A model generated the notes under the pieces. That model did not search any database and was not told the DNA's origin. It was given only the letters and a program-made list of their open reading frames with translations. Made by a program: the position numbers and the translations under genes. DNA of 64,000 nucleotides, taken from assembly GCA_029204225.1 (NCBI GenBank), contig CM055102.1, forward strand, positions 16,182,229-16,246,228, in the 5' to 3' direction. Shown here in pieces: positions 21,815-34,625 of this stretch (positions are counted from its first letter, which is position 1; each line of letters begins with the position of its first letter). This stretch comes from Diphasiastrum complanatum (Eukaryota > Streptophyta > Lycopodiopsida > Lycopodiales > Lycopodiaceae).

Positions 21815-22270
21815 ATGGTGAATATATTAGCTGGCTCAACCTCACCTACACCTATGGAGACAGGCTTGAAATTAAGTAGTCAAGGTGATGGTGAACTATT
21901 TGATACTATTTTATATTGTCAAGCTATTGGCTGTCTCATTTACCTATGTAAGTCAATTCATGCATGCCCCGATGACATCACATTGGAAAGCGTCATGAAG
22001 TTTGGTGAGCCCTCAGCCACTCTTATTTTGAGTGATAGTCAAAGTGCTATTGCCATTGCACGGAATCCTGTTTTTCATGCGAGGACGAAGCACATCGAGA
22101 TCCATTCTCACTTTGTTCGGGAGACACTTCATGATGGCGACATTTTACTTGAGTATTGTCTTACAGAGGATAATATTGCGGACCTCTTCACTAAGGCGTT
22201 GCCTAGAGGCAGATTTGAAGCTTTATGCAAAGCTTTAAATTTAATATCACGTGGTGGCTTTATTAGATAG
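21815..22270 (+). pseudogene. Ty1/copia RNase H, 3' end of pol
   Basis: A C-terminal copia RNase H: LSDSQSAIAIARNPVFHARTK (catalytic Asp in DSQSA), HIEIHSHFVRE, then NIADLFTKALPRGRFE, the hallmark end of plant copia polyproteins. The TAG stop at 22,268-22,270 is followed by a purine-rich tract and an LTR. Upstream (21,480-21,810) only fragments of integrase-like sequence are visible; RT is missing. The last 100 codons are open, but the element is 5'-truncated. Confidence 0.9.
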
Positions 22271-22309
22271 TGAAGATTTCAGTTTTTTCGCATTGTCATT
22301 TAAGGAGGG

Positions 22310-22591
22310 TGTTAGAAATAAATGACTATGCTAAAGTTAATCCATAGGTTACTTTGACCCAAAAGGTCGAGATTTGTGTAACCATGGGTATTTAGGCCAT
22401 GTTAAGTTTGTCTTAATTTCTGATGGACCCAATTTTGGTCATGTACCGACTCATGGGTTCTTAGAGGTCTAAATTGGTTTAGGGGCCCTATCTTGACTTT
22501 TGGGGGTGCCCTAAGTAGGTAGAGTACATATTGGCTTATTGTGTCACATATTTTAGTTTTGGCTAAGCATTGCTCTCTATTACTTGTGTTG

Positions 22592-22662
<71 letters not shown>

Positions 22663-22750
22663 GAGGAGGGCGCCCATCCTCTTTTCTCTTGTGTCTTGTG
22701 GAGATTGATTGATAGCTAGATCTTGGTGCCTTGACTCTTGTTTTCCTACA
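22310..22750 (+). repeat. 3' LTR of the copia element, with internal (CT)n
   Basis: Starts TGTTAGAAATAAATG right after a polypurine tract (AAGGAGGG) and most likely ends ...TTTTCCTACA. It contains a 64-bp CT run at 22,596-22,659. No 5' partner was found in the window. Confidence 0.7.
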
Positions 22751-24430
22751 ATGTTGTTGCCTTATGCATTGCTCCTTGATGTAAGATAGTCGTATCCATT
22801 TCTAACTTCAAAGCATTGATTGAATCAATGATCGCATTGAATTTTACTCTTGTTGGATCAATATGAGCAAGATTAGTAACATTTTCTTGTAGAAGATGGA
22901 TGGCCGTAGATCCATTAGTTTCCTCTGTGAATGGAACGATTGGTACAATTTCAAATGAGCCAAAATGATAATGTTCCGAATTAAATAATACATTATCCAT
23001 ATTTGGCCACATTTTAGTGATATTCATCTCATCATTATGTTCAAAGAGGTCGTTGGTGTACTGGAATCTATATAGATCTGTATAGCTCGTCTTCATTTTG
23101 TTGAAAACAAGGATTTTCATCAGTATGATCCCCAAAGAAGATCTTGTTATATACACATTGATAGTTAGTAGTAGTATTGAACCCAAAAGCTCTCGGATCA
23201 ACAATCTCGAAGCATAAATTACAAATCACATGTTGTTGATGTTGAGACTCAATTGGACTTCATCAGTTGAAGAATTTTCCTCTAAAATAATTTTGTTCAA
23301 ACCAACACCTTGGTGAGTGAGGAGTTTGCATGTTGACTGTTCTAAGAGTTTTGCTGATGAAGAGTGAACACACTAGCATAAGAATTTTTCCTATCGAGAA
23401 TTTGATCCTTAGTTGCATATTTTGTTGTCTTACTCTTAGATCTTGAACCAATGCCTTTTGCATTACCTCTGTTAGTGTCGGGTTCACTTGGTGTACTTTA
23501 ACCAAATATTGACGAATGTGATCTTGAAGACCACGTAGATAATATTGGATGAATAACTCTTCATTAAGCCACTTCAATTTAGATGCTACCAAATGGAATC
23601 TCGTATTATACGCCTTCAGTGAACCAATTTGTTCCAACATATACCAAGAGTCCATATAATAATCTATGAATATTTCCGCACAAAACTCCTTGAAATCGTC
23701 CCATGACTTGGGTTCATACTCTGGATGACGTAATACTACTTGCCACCAATCATAGGCTTTTCCTCGGAAGTAAGATATTGCCATTGTAACTTTGCTTTGA
23801 TCAGAGATTGAATGTAGTCAAAGATTCTCATCCACGATAGATAACTAGTCATCATATGTAACGAACTCATTTCTCCATCAAAGGTTGGTATGTTTTCAAG
23901 AACAAGAACTAGAAATGGTCACTATGCTCCCATAACTGGTATTGTCTCCTATCTGTAAACTAGTGGTTCCAGCAATTGGTTTGAGAGCCATAGAGAAAGC
24001 ATCTTCTATTTGCATAGATATACCATTGAATGCCGTTGCACAAAGAGAAGATTGATATTGAGCATTGTCTTCTTCAACTTCATATTGTTCGAAACCAGCT
24101 TCATGGTCAATATTGTAGTCTTCATCATCATCGATGTAGTGATTATGCAATTCTATCTTAATGATATTTTACTTTGTTGTATATGTTGTGAACCGTTGGA
24201 TTTTTTTCACCATAATCACAACTTTCAGGGATATCATTTGGTTGACCTGTAGGCTCATATTGGTCCTCATGTTGCCCTTCAGAGTGATTATGACCCTCAT
24301 AATCAACAATGCTATACTCGGTTTCATGTTGGCCATCATTATATTTGTTTGCATCACCAAGCTGATATTCCTGATTATTTAATTGACAGACGAGATCCTC
24401 ACCTGGATATTGTTCATGCACATCCATATC
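22746..24430 (-). pseudogene. Ty3/gypsy-type gag remnant
   Basis: The clearest part is 23,784-23,263 on the minus strand: AISYFRGKAYDWWQV, SWDDFKEFCAEIF and LKAYNTRFHLVASKL, the Retrotrans_gag capsid pattern (YxxGxAxxWW, WxxFKxxF). Its upstream neighbour (24,427-23,896) is an acidic His/Asp/Gln-rich stretch that looks like the variable N-terminal gag region. Downstream to 22,746 the frame continues interrupted without a zinc knuckle that I can read. No protease, pol or LTR is attached, and frames are broken. It starts where the copia LTR ends, so the junction near 22,750 may be an insertion edge. Confidence 0.75.
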
Positions 24431-26600
24431 ATCACATTGCTCCTCATCCTGTTGACAATCACCACCATCATCATGATACCAGTCACTTTGATTATCGTAC
24501 TCACATTCATAACCATCCCATTGATCTCATAATCAGACATATTCATTATCAATGTCCATGGTATAGTGATAGTGCCGCCTATGAATTATGGGTCCACAAC
24601 TGAATGAAGTGAAAAGAATTCGGAACAACATTATGAATTTCACTGGCAAAAATCACAAATTTGCTAATAACAAATTTGTTCTTCTCCACCATCCCAAAAT
24701 TATGAGTCCTCGAAGAATGAGACTTGTAAGATGTAAAGATCACCAACAACTTGTGGCAAAGTGTTGCTTTGCTTCCCAAATCAATTTTGCTTCTTACTGC
24801 ATTGAAATCCGAGGCCATATGGAAAAAGTATGGAAGCTTGAAGAAAATAAAATATAAAACATAAATTCGACAATTTAGAAAAAAGGGGATGAAATCATAA
24901 AAGTTGAGACAATTATTACAAAAGTACGGATGAATGCAAAGTGTTAAACGCAATGTACTGATCACTTTTGCATTTGACCGTATTGAAATCCGAGTTCAAA
25001 TGGAAAAGATACGGGCATTTGAAGAAATAAAGCATAAAAATGCGAACAACTTAGGACAAAGGGACCTAAAAATAAATAAATAAATAATGATGACAGAAAT
25101 GTTGATCACGTGATTCACCTAGACAAACTGAGCACTTTTCATTTTTGTAGCAATAAATTCCGAGATCAAACAAAAAAGTTACAAAAGTTTAAAGACGACC
25201 ATGAAATGAATTAACGAGAACTTAGAATGGGGGATTCTAATTTTTTTTTTACAAATTGAATTATATAAAATTTGAAATCGGTAGGCTTGACTAAAACGGC
25301 TTGTCCAACATCATTAGTATCAACACGAAAAAAAAAAACTTAAATGTTTTCTCTCGCACCCACAAACTAGAGCTTCATGATTCTAGCACCCACCAAGAGT
25401 TGGAGATCTAATGAGTGCATAAAGTGGCATGCAATCTCTCTTAGGCAAAAAGGTGCTTTATTATCAATTTATGAACACAATATCGCATAAAGAATCAGAT
25501 AAAACAATAATGCACAACAAACTAAAGAATCGTATATAATTCCCAATTTAGATTTTTTGTATGAACAATAAGTTGAGTATAACATGAACCTTAGACCCTC
25601 TATTAGAGGAACTGCAGGTACGAATTTGCTACAAATAACTTAAAAAAAAACTCCAAAACAATCAGCTCTCTATACATAATGCCTGTGGGTTAGTATTTTT
25701 AAGAACCTTTGAGGGACATCTCAAGAATGGTATACATGGGAATGAGTCAGTATGGCACAAATGACGTCATTTTGGCCCGTGAACCAACAATGGTTGCTTT
25801 CAACTCACTATTATGCTCCTCCCCCGAGTCCTTGCCAACATTCAAAAGAAAAACAGCACAATGCAGCAACAAATCTATATCATCATTGTTCAGCCATTGC
25901 ACCACCTTCTTGAGCCATCCAAAATGTATCACAAGAAAAAGCGTCTCAAAACAGGTTTGTTTGATGCCTAAAGCCTTGATCATCCAGAACTTTGATAGAA
26001 GATTACAAATGTGCTCAATAAACAATCACCCATCCAATCTACTAAGTAGAAGTTAGCAAAATGTAGGGACAATGATGCAGAAGGGAAATATTAAATGATT
26101 TAATGATTTCATGCAAACTGCTAGAAACCCCAATAGTTTATCAGGGTGTGATAGTATATGTAGCAAGCTGAGTGTAATGGAACGCCCCTCTCTCTAAACA
26201 ATATACTTTTATCCAATCAGAAAAAAAAAGGATATGACCGAACGCTATGGCCGATATTAAAGGTTGAAGAATCAACCAAGAAATATATGGCTTAGCTCAA
26301 ATGTAACACAAAAGTTAGCTGCAATAACTACTCCTATGATAACTTCCCAACTTACAATGCATCTGAATACATTACAACTGAAGTCAATAGTCAGGCTCGC
26401 AACATGAGGAACCTAGATTTGCTCTCCTGGAAAACTTTGGAGCACTCTGATATGCATGAAATTCCAAAGAAAAACTTTTCCTCTTGGGGCAAGCCCAGAG
26501 AAAAACACGAGAATTTATTTTACTGTGTAAAACGAATAGGTAAAGGCAATTCATCAGATCTTCACAATGAAATAGTCGAGTGAACCCTGAGTAGAAGAGT
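24431..26600. other. No gene assigned; one unrecognised coding-like stretch
   Basis: Mostly AT-rich. The segment 26,025-25,747 on the minus strand is open for about 90 codons with a helical, Leu/Val-rich composition (WLKKVVQWLNNDDIDLLLHCAVFLL), reminiscent of an armadillo/HEAT-type helix pair, but I do not recognise a family and it lacks an ATG. It could be an exon of a gene driven from the promoter-like region at 26.85 kb. This is inference. Confidence 0.3.
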
Positions 26601-26622
26601 ATTAAGGAATCAGATACCTTAC

Positions 26623-26900
26623 CTGGCTGAAGAGCGAGAGCAATTGGCTTGTGAAAGTAGAGTTGAGCAGAAAGAAGCGATTGACGATCATATTATTCCA
26701 AACAAAAACAGAGTAGCTAGCAATGATCGGAAGATCAAGCGCTCGAAAGAGATGCAGAGACAGAGACAGGCAGGAGGAAAAAGAAGCAAAGAAAGAGAAA
26801 ACAAAAGGAAAAGAGGAAAAGAGAGAGAAAGCTGAGGGAGAGCGTGAAGTGTGCCACGTGGACATTAGTGTGGCGTTTTCAAATCAAATCACACCACGTC
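26623..26900 (-). promoter_or_regulatory. Possible promoter and non-coding first exon
   Basis: On the minus strand: a CACGTCA-type box (near 26,895) and a palindromic G-box CCACGTGG (26,854-26,861), then a CT-rich leader (26,840-26,700) and a good splice donor CAGCCAG/GTAAGG with the last exon base at 26,623. The arrangement matches a plant promoter followed by a 5' UTR exon. The coding part was not identified. Confidence 0.4.
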
Positions 26901-27112
26901 ACCAGCCCCATGCACTTCCCAGTGCTCTAGAACAAAGTAAAATAAAGAATGCTCGGCAGTATTTTAAAATATATATATAGTAGTTGTGAGTGCCCGTTGT
27001 TGACGGGCGATGGCGGCCGATCCAGTGACGGCTGATGATTTGGAAATTGAGCATCTCGTAGACGGGCATTGTTCGGGAGGGAGAAAGCATTTTTTGAGAG
27101 GGGGAGGGAGAG

Positions 27113-27470
27113 GGCAGTGTCGCATTCTTCGGAGGGCAATGTCGCATATTTCGAGAGGCCAGTGTTGCATTTTCTACGAGTGGGAGGGTAGTGTCGCATT
27201 TTTCGAAGGGCAGTGTTGCATTTTTCGACAGGGCCAGTGTCGCATTTTTCGGGAGTGGGAGGGCAGTGTCGCATTTTTCGAAGGGGAGTGTCGCATTTTT
27301 CAGGAGAGCAGTGTCGCATTTTTCGGGAGTGGGAGGGCAGTGTCGTATTTTTCGGAGGGTAATGTCGCATTTTTGACAGGGCCAGTGTCACATTTTTGTG
27401 AGGACCAGTGTCGCATTTTTCGGGAGTGGGAGAGCAGTGTCGCATTTTTGGATGTGAGGGCCAGTGTTAA
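27113..27470. repeat. Minisatellite 1, AGTGTCGCATTTTTCG unit
   Basis: About 14 imperfect copies of a 21-29 bp unit built on AGTGTCGCATTTTTCGGGAG with optional TGGGAGGGC spacers. Open reading frames on both strands through it (FFEGQCRIF-like, MRHCPP-like) are by-products of the repeat. Confidence 0.9.
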
Positions 27471-27769
27471 GGGTACCTTCGCAATCTTAAGGGTAACTTT
27501 GTATTTTGAAGGGCACCTTCGCAATCTTAAGGGTACATTCGCATTTTGAAGGACACCTTCGCAATTTTAAGGGTACCTTTGCATTATGAAGGGCACCTTC
27601 GCAATCTTAAGGGTACCTTCACATTTTGAAGGGCACCTTCGCAATCTTAAGTGTACCTTCGCATTTTGAAACCTTCACAATCTTAAAGGGTACCTTCACA
27701 TTTTGAAGGGCACCTTCGCATTTTTCTAAGGGCACCTCCGCAATCTTAAGGGTACTTTCGCATTTTGAA
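27468..27769. repeat. Minisatellite 2, AAGGGTACCTTCGCAATCTT unit
   Basis: About 15 copies of a 20-bp unit that alternates between AAGGGTACCTTCGCATTTTG and AAGGGCACCTTCGCAATCTT, so the higher-order period is about 40 bp. It directly continues minisatellite 1. Confidence 0.9.
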
Positions 27770-28270
27770 AATTCGAATCTTTCAAAAAAATTCGATCATT
27801 TGGAAAAATTCGATCCTTTTGAAAAATTCGAAACTTTAAAAATTCAAGCCTTTTAAAAATTCGAGTCTTCAGAAAAATTTGAGACATCGGAAAAATTTGA
27901 GACTTATGGAAAAATTTGAGTCTTTCGAAAAATTTGAGTCCTCAAAAAATTCGAGTCTTTCAGAAAAATGCGATTCTTTGGAAAAAATTCGAGTCTTTGA
28001 AAAAAATTTGATCCTTTTGAAAAATTCGATACTTTAAAAAATTCGAGCCATCGGAAAAATTCGAGTCTTCAAAAACACTCGATCCTTTGAAAAATTCGAA
28101 CCTTCAAAAAATTCGAGTCTTTTGAAAAATTTGAGCCTTTAAAAAATTCGAGTCTTGCAAAAAAGTCAAGTCTTTGGGAAAAAAATCGAGTCTTTCAAAA
28201 AATTTCGAGTCTTAAAAAAAAATTTGAGTTTTCGGATAAAAATTGAGTCTTTCAAAAAATTACGGATTTT
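27770..28270. repeat. Minisatellite 3, AAAAATTCGAGTCTTT unit
   Basis: Roughly 28 imperfect copies of a 16-20 bp unit around AAAAATTCGAGTCTTTCA, decaying at the right end near 28,300. It directly continues minisatellite 2. Confidence 0.9.
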
Positions 28271-29062
28271 TTGAGTTGATCCCGTATCAAAAAATTCTGA
28301 TTCTGGGTATCGAAAAATCACGGAATTTTCGAGACGATCACCTATTATAAAATTCTAATCATTTTTGTAGAACAACTTTGTTTGTTTTTCTATTTAGCAA
28401 TTCATCCACACCATCAATCAAATAGACTTCCCTGGATAAAATATTCTTCATGGATTCTTCAGAAATCGAAATCAATGAGAACAGCCACACGACACAAAAT
28501 ATTCAGCTCGTCAGCCACTCATATACATCTAAGCAGTAGTTTTGTCTTGCTAGCAATAGTAATTCAGATTCCTAAGAAACAATAATTCATAACAATTGTC
28601 TTGAAAAAGGTAACTCAAAACATGGCCTCCAAAAGCTTGCTATAGATGATTGTAAAGAGGAAGAATGTCCACATAGGTGCATATTGAAAGTGCTCTCATG
28701 TATGTCGGTACTTGAATAGGTATGCCTGTAAATAATTTGGTTATTGTTCAATAGGTTAGCCTGTAAATAATTGCAGAAAAGCATGTGTTTGGTAGATGTT
28801 TAGAAGAAGGAAATCATGTGAGAGTCTTGCCTTGACTAAACTATGATAGTTAGTCTGAAGGATAGATTACGGCAGTGAGTCATACCCTATGCATGCTAAG
28901 GAATTGTAGAGCAGTGTAATGGACTCGTATGTTGAGAAGTAAACTATTGCTACTTTCAATCAGGGCTGTATCTGCTGAGGCAGCATTTTGGCTGTAGGCA
29001 ACCTTGCAAGAAATACTGATGACAAACTTTAAATCTTTTGTGATTGTAAGCTACAAATCCGC
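28271..29062. other. No gene recognised
   Basis: Unique-looking AT-rich sequence between the minisatellites and the coiled-coil fragment. A 23-bp direct repeat-like word (GGTTAGCCTGTAAATAATT versus GGTATGCCTGTAAATAATT) lies at about 28,720-28,770. Confidence 0.4.
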
Positions 29063-29863
29063 CTATGGTAGGGCATAAGGAGGTAAATTTTTTTGAAACT
29101 GCTCCAATAAAAAATGGAACTCATTTTGAAGAAGCGTGGATTGGTGTTTTTCTGTTTTAGGCTTGGCAAGATTTATACCTTCAGCTTCATTCAATAATGT
29201 CACAGTACCAAGGAGGTCTTCATTTGTCCGGATTGCACAATTAGCTGTCTGGCTTGAAGGCAAACCTCTGGTGCGCAATTGAGTTATCTGATCTTGGAGT
29301 TGGAAGTTCTCATATTGCAACTGCTTAGCTCAATCCACAATTGGATTTAGCGCTTTCCGTTCATATTCTTGTATTTGCTTTTTTTAGGAGTTCTTCAATA
29401 CCTCTTGATCAATACGATATTTACCGTTGACCAAGAAAGCTTTTGAAGAATATTTTGTAGCTATACGCCATAACATAGCATCATCTTGTAGCAATCTGTT
29501 GTAAAGTTTCATCTTGCAGCTTTGCAATTTATCCAGCTTCTGGGTAGTCTCAGCAATTGTTCTCTCTTTTTCATTTCTTTCAATTTGTAACCTCTGGATT
29601 TCATCATTGGCTGCATCTAGCTTTCGTCTCAGATAATGAGCTTCATTGCGCAGCTTAGCACTCAACAGACGCTGATATTCGTGTTTTTGCTGCAATATAT
29701 CATTGTGCTGCTTTTTAAACAAATCATACATGCTGTTCAGACTGTCAAATTCTGTCTTCTGGCTTTCAATCACATCATTCTTTGATAATGAATGGAAGAG
29801 TTTGTTAAGCCATGCAATAGGGAGGGCAACATGTTTGTAAAATAGTAGAAGAAAGTTAGCAAC
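29063..29863 (-). pseudogene. Coiled-coil protein fragment of unknown family
   Basis: Minus strand. From a possible splice acceptor (AATAG/GTTGC at 29,863) a frame is open to 29,384: first a hydrophobic stretch (NFLLLFYKHVALPIAWL), then about 100 residues of heptad-rich charged coiled coil (LRNEAHYLRRKLDAANDEI, QRLQIERNEKERTIAE, TTQKLDKLQSCKMKL). A TAG stop at 29,384-29,386 interrupts it, and a second TAG follows. The same frame then continues as a second coiled-coil segment, YENFQLQDQITQLRTRG, to a TGA-ended tail at 29,063. Two in-frame stops suggest a pseudogene, unless a small intron removes them. I do not recognise the family. Confidence 0.45.
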
Positions 29864-30330
29864 CTATTTTTTGGGCTACCTCTACTGTAATCTGGTCATA
29901 GGAAATTTATGAATGGAATGATGGTTTCTGAATTTTAGAAATCAAAATCTTTGACAAACTGGCCAACTGGTTGGGAACCTGTCACCTAATCCTTAGAAAC
30001 GAACAATGAGTTAGGTAGGCTATTAGGTAGGAAGAGAGTCGAGATGGTGAAGCCTTTAGTTTTGAAGGATTCCACTTCCTAGAACTCGATCCCAACACCT
30101 CCTATTGCTCGTTGCCATAGCTGCTTGAATCTGGATAGGGCGCAGATGGTGCATATGAGGTAATCCGGGAGCTGTCAACTGAGTCTGAAGCTCGCTTTCG
30201 CCACATATTTTGATGTAGGGCAGGGATGCTACATAGAAAGGTGGGGCAAAAAACAGCAATGGCGGCTGTTGTATGTTGCAATACCGCCTGCTGTTGAGCA
30301 ATAATCTACTTTTGCTCTTGTATTATGGCA

Positions 30331-31057
<727 letters not shown>

Positions 31058-32640
31058 TTGTAAAATGAGTGACATTTTTGCGGGCAGAGTGTGACATTTT
31101 TGGCGGCACTGGGTTAATTTCTTGAGGGCAACCCTTACACTCTCTCTCTGGAATATATATATATAATGACCATTCTTCTTTATATGCATATAAGCCCTTT
31201 TATGAATAATATTCCTTGGAAACAAATGAGAAGCTTTAGATAATGTAGGTTTTTTTTAGGGATAACTTAAAAAAGGGCTTCTTGAGCATCTTGATGCACA
31301 TTGCCTTGAGGTGCTACAAAAAGGAAAATATGGACTTTCGGTTTTTGTGAAGGTTTAAGGGTTTGCTGGAACCTTCCCCAATGGGATTTGTTGAATGAGA
31401 AAAAAAAACATGTCCTATTTTGCAACCTTTGGAGTCACCTATTAGAAAAATATATGTATAAAAATCTCTAGCTTGATTTGTTGTCAAACTCATGACTCAG
31501 GCCCTTTTGTTTGACAAATGGCTCTTATGGCTCGGGCTACTGCCCTCGGTTGAAGTCATTACCCTTGAGGGGCATTGGACCAAGACGTTGTCCACTACCC
31601 CCACCTCCCCTCTTGAACACCTTGTGGCATTGCTTGGGCATACACCCATAAATTACTAGGCAAAACCATGGGCAAGGCATTATGCCCCAAGCAGGGCTTT
31701 ATGGCATTTAAGTCAGCTCAAGTCTCGAGATTGGGGCCCTATCTTCAGGCAAGGTCGTCATGGGCATAAAGACCCCATCTTAGGTCTTTTTCCTATACTT
31801 AAACACCTCCTACTTTTGGGCTGGTTCAAAATTCTTGAGCATTATGGAGCATAATGCCTTGCCACGAGCCCAAGCAAGGATTGTGCTCATAATGCTTTTT
31901 GGTATTATAACATGTGGGATCATAGAGAACTGAACCAAGGTGGGCAATTGAACCAAGGTGGTCAAGCAAGGCATTGTGCTCATAAGGTCAAGAGCAGAGC
32001 ATTACACTCATAAAAAGCTCGAGCAAGCAAAACCAAAATACTCAATGTTAATCTTGAGTTAAGCCCCTCACGTTGTGGCTTTAAACCCCATTGGACCTCT
32101 TTCGAAGTGTACTCATTCATGTACAAAAATGCCCTCGGGTAGGGGCTTTACTATATACTCAAAACCCATCTTTGGATTAGTCCAATTATTACATGACATC
32201 TTTAACCTACACACAATTATTTAGCTATATCCACTATAGTTGAAAGCTCTACATGTTGTAATTTACGACTAATTATTGCATAATCGCACAACATAAAAAC
32301 CCAGCCACTTCCACATTCACCACATGTCAAAGCTTCCATATGGAAGATGTTCAACAATTAATGATGTATATGTGGCAAAATACGATCATCTTTGGAGGAA
32401 TTCAATAAAAGCATGTTTAAAAGTAGTGTGTGCCTTTCAAAGACAACATTAATGACCCATAGTTCTTTGTTGTTGTGTCAGAGCACAACACCTCGAGGTC
32501 AAAGTGAACTCTCCCTTAAGGTCCGAGCAGCTTGTGAAAATTTGTCAACTTTACTACACTATTTTAAGCCTAATGGAAGCCAAACTTGTAAATATTGTAC
32601 ATCAAATCTCACATGTGGTTGAATGATTAAAATAGCATTA
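31058..32640. other. No gene recognised; unassigned repeat-like sequence
   Basis: At 31,062-31,110 two GTGACATTTTTG(C)GCGG words resemble minisatellite 1. At 31,560-32,040 are repeated GCATTATG and GAGCAAGC words (LTR-like texture) with a TGGTATTAT primer-site-like word near 31,900. Confidence 0.4.
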
Positions 32641-32649
32641 TTTACTATT

Positions 32650-33188
32650 TTTAAACAGCTCTTAGAAGTGGTAGACCTTAAGTCCCATAAAATGGCCTTT
32701 ATTGATGAAATTTGGCCATATGGACCAAAATTGGTAGGTTAGGATTCATATTTCTATTTCAGGACTATAGGACTCTAGATAGAGGAGAGAAAGCCATCTC
32801 TGACACCTATAATTAGGATAAAAGACATGGAAAAAGTAAAATCATTGTCCATTTATATTTGTGAAACATTTTGGAAAAATATTATCATCTCATCTTTGGT
32901 CCTCTTCTACATGTGTGTAAAACTTGTATTGAATGCTTGATAGATGTGCATATTGGTGATTCATTAAATGCTATTTTGCTATTGTATGGCAAGTATACAT
33001 AGCTTAGATTCAGATTTGAACAAGATTGTATATCTTTTGATTCTATTTTCATTTGGTAGGTGCTTTGATCAAACTAGCAAGCTAGTGAGTGACTAGTCTA
33101 ACATTTGTTGTTGGTGTTATCATCATTGGCCTAGATCTAACATTTTGGATCATCGTTTGATCTGATTTTTTCACATGATATCAGAGCT
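32650..33188 (+). mobile_element. LTR end plus primer-binding site, copy 1
   Basis: Ends in TTTTTTCACATGATATCAGAGCT at about 33,167-33,188, a copia-type primer-binding site with one change (TGATATCAGAGCT). The upstream 500 bp is related to 33,745-34,237 (GACACCAAAAT / TTGGACATATAGGCCAAAAT words, a GAGAGGAGAGA block, CATCTCT). Confidence 0.55.
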
Positions 33189-33739
33189 GGTTGGTGACCA
33201 AAAATAATAAGTGAGCTAAATTTAGTGGAGATTTGAGGGCGACATAAATTCTAGCATGATTTGATCATGTCAATTGAAATCCATCAACAAATAGTAAGCA
33301 TATTTGATGTTATTCATCAATACAAATTCTTTATTTGTTGGGGAGATTGTGTACATTCAAGCTAGCATTGTTGTTTCTTGTTTCTAGTTGACAAAACTCA
33401 TGTGAATGAGTTAAGCTTCCATTGTGGATGTAATTCTCCTTAAGCTTATGAATTTTTTTATTTTCTTAAGTGATGAGTTCTCCCTTGTGACTGAACATTG
33501 ATCCCCTATGGATGAGATAAGCTTCCTTTATGGATGGGCATTAGATTGTCAATTATTTTGCATATAGATTTTTTGTTGATTATGTGAAAATTGTCAACAC
33601 TTCCTTGACTAGTTTTAGGCCAAATTTGGTACTTTAGCACATTGTTTTGGATCTAACCTTTCACGTGTGTGGAAGAGGCCTAGATACTTCTATTTTAGTA
33701 TATATTTCATATTGAAGAAGTCTCAAACTTTAGGACCTT

Positions 33740-34250
33740 CAAAATGACACCAAAATCATGTTATTTGGACATATAGGCCAAAATTGTCTATTTTAGGCTA
33801 CTGGTGCCCTAAAATTGGATCCTAAGTTACAGAGAGAGGAGAGAGAGTCATCTCTCTCACCTACGTTAGGCTGAATTATGTGGAGAAATAGGTTGAAGAA
33901 ACTTATGACTATTTAATTTAGATGAATAGATCATTGTTAGTGTTTCTTCCTCCATTGTGAGCCTTGTTGTGTGCATTGTCTTCAAGCTCTTGTGTATGAT
34001 CTTAGGTGCCTTCCAAAATTGGTAGGATGCTATTGTAGGGCTAGTATGTTGCTTTTTCTGGCCACCCTCAGTACATTTGAATAGTTTCTTGAGTTCTTAG
34101 AATGCTTGTTCAAGTTCTTGTGCATCAAAGGTAGCATTAGGATGCTTTGCCATTTCTAGCTTCTGTAGCTTGTTGTGCAAAGATCTTAGCCATAACATTT
34201 GGGATCTTAGATCCATTCAAGATCCACTTTTTTCACATGGTATCAGAGCT
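33740..34250 (+). mobile_element. LTR end plus primer-binding site, copy 2
   Basis: Ends in TTTTTTCACA then TGGTATCAGAGCT at 34,238-34,250, a perfect initiator-tRNA primer site. It is similar to copy 1 but diverged, so the two are independent insertions or a tandem of one family. No gag could be read after it. Confidence 0.6.
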
Positions 34251-34542
34251 GGCTGGCCACTATTTTTTAGTAAGACTTCCATTTTATTGTGATATTTGGA
34301 TGTTTGATCAAGTTCTAGCATGATTATGCATTGCATTGTTGATCAAATCTTACTAACCTTTGTTTGTTGAGTTGAACTTGTGGATCAAAAGCATGTCTCA
34401 GGTCTATTGAAGATCAGAGGCTAAGAAGAAGCTCTTTTGAATCAGATCATCACACCTAGTCATTTGTTGATTGTGAGACTTGTGCATATTCAATACTAAC
34501 AATGTTTTGTTCAATCTATTGTTAACAATCTTCACTTTTGTG

Positions 34543-34625
34543 GATGAACACTCTCCTTAAGTGGATGAACACTCTTCTTAAATGGATGAACATTCTCCTT
34601 AAGTAGATGATCAATACTCTTTGAG
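34543..34625. repeat. Short tandem repeat, TGGATGAACACTCTCCTTAAG
   Basis: Three to four copies of a 24-bp unit with small changes. Confidence 0.85.

Noticed and set aside
27010-27549. 180-codon open frame through minisatellite 1 (FFEGQCRIF-type repeats)
   Set aside because: Open frames exist on both strands because the unit lacks stop words; it has no family and is purely repeat-derived.
27113-28270. CRISPR-like array
   Set aside because: Units are adjacent imperfect repeats without unique spacers, in a eukaryotic context.
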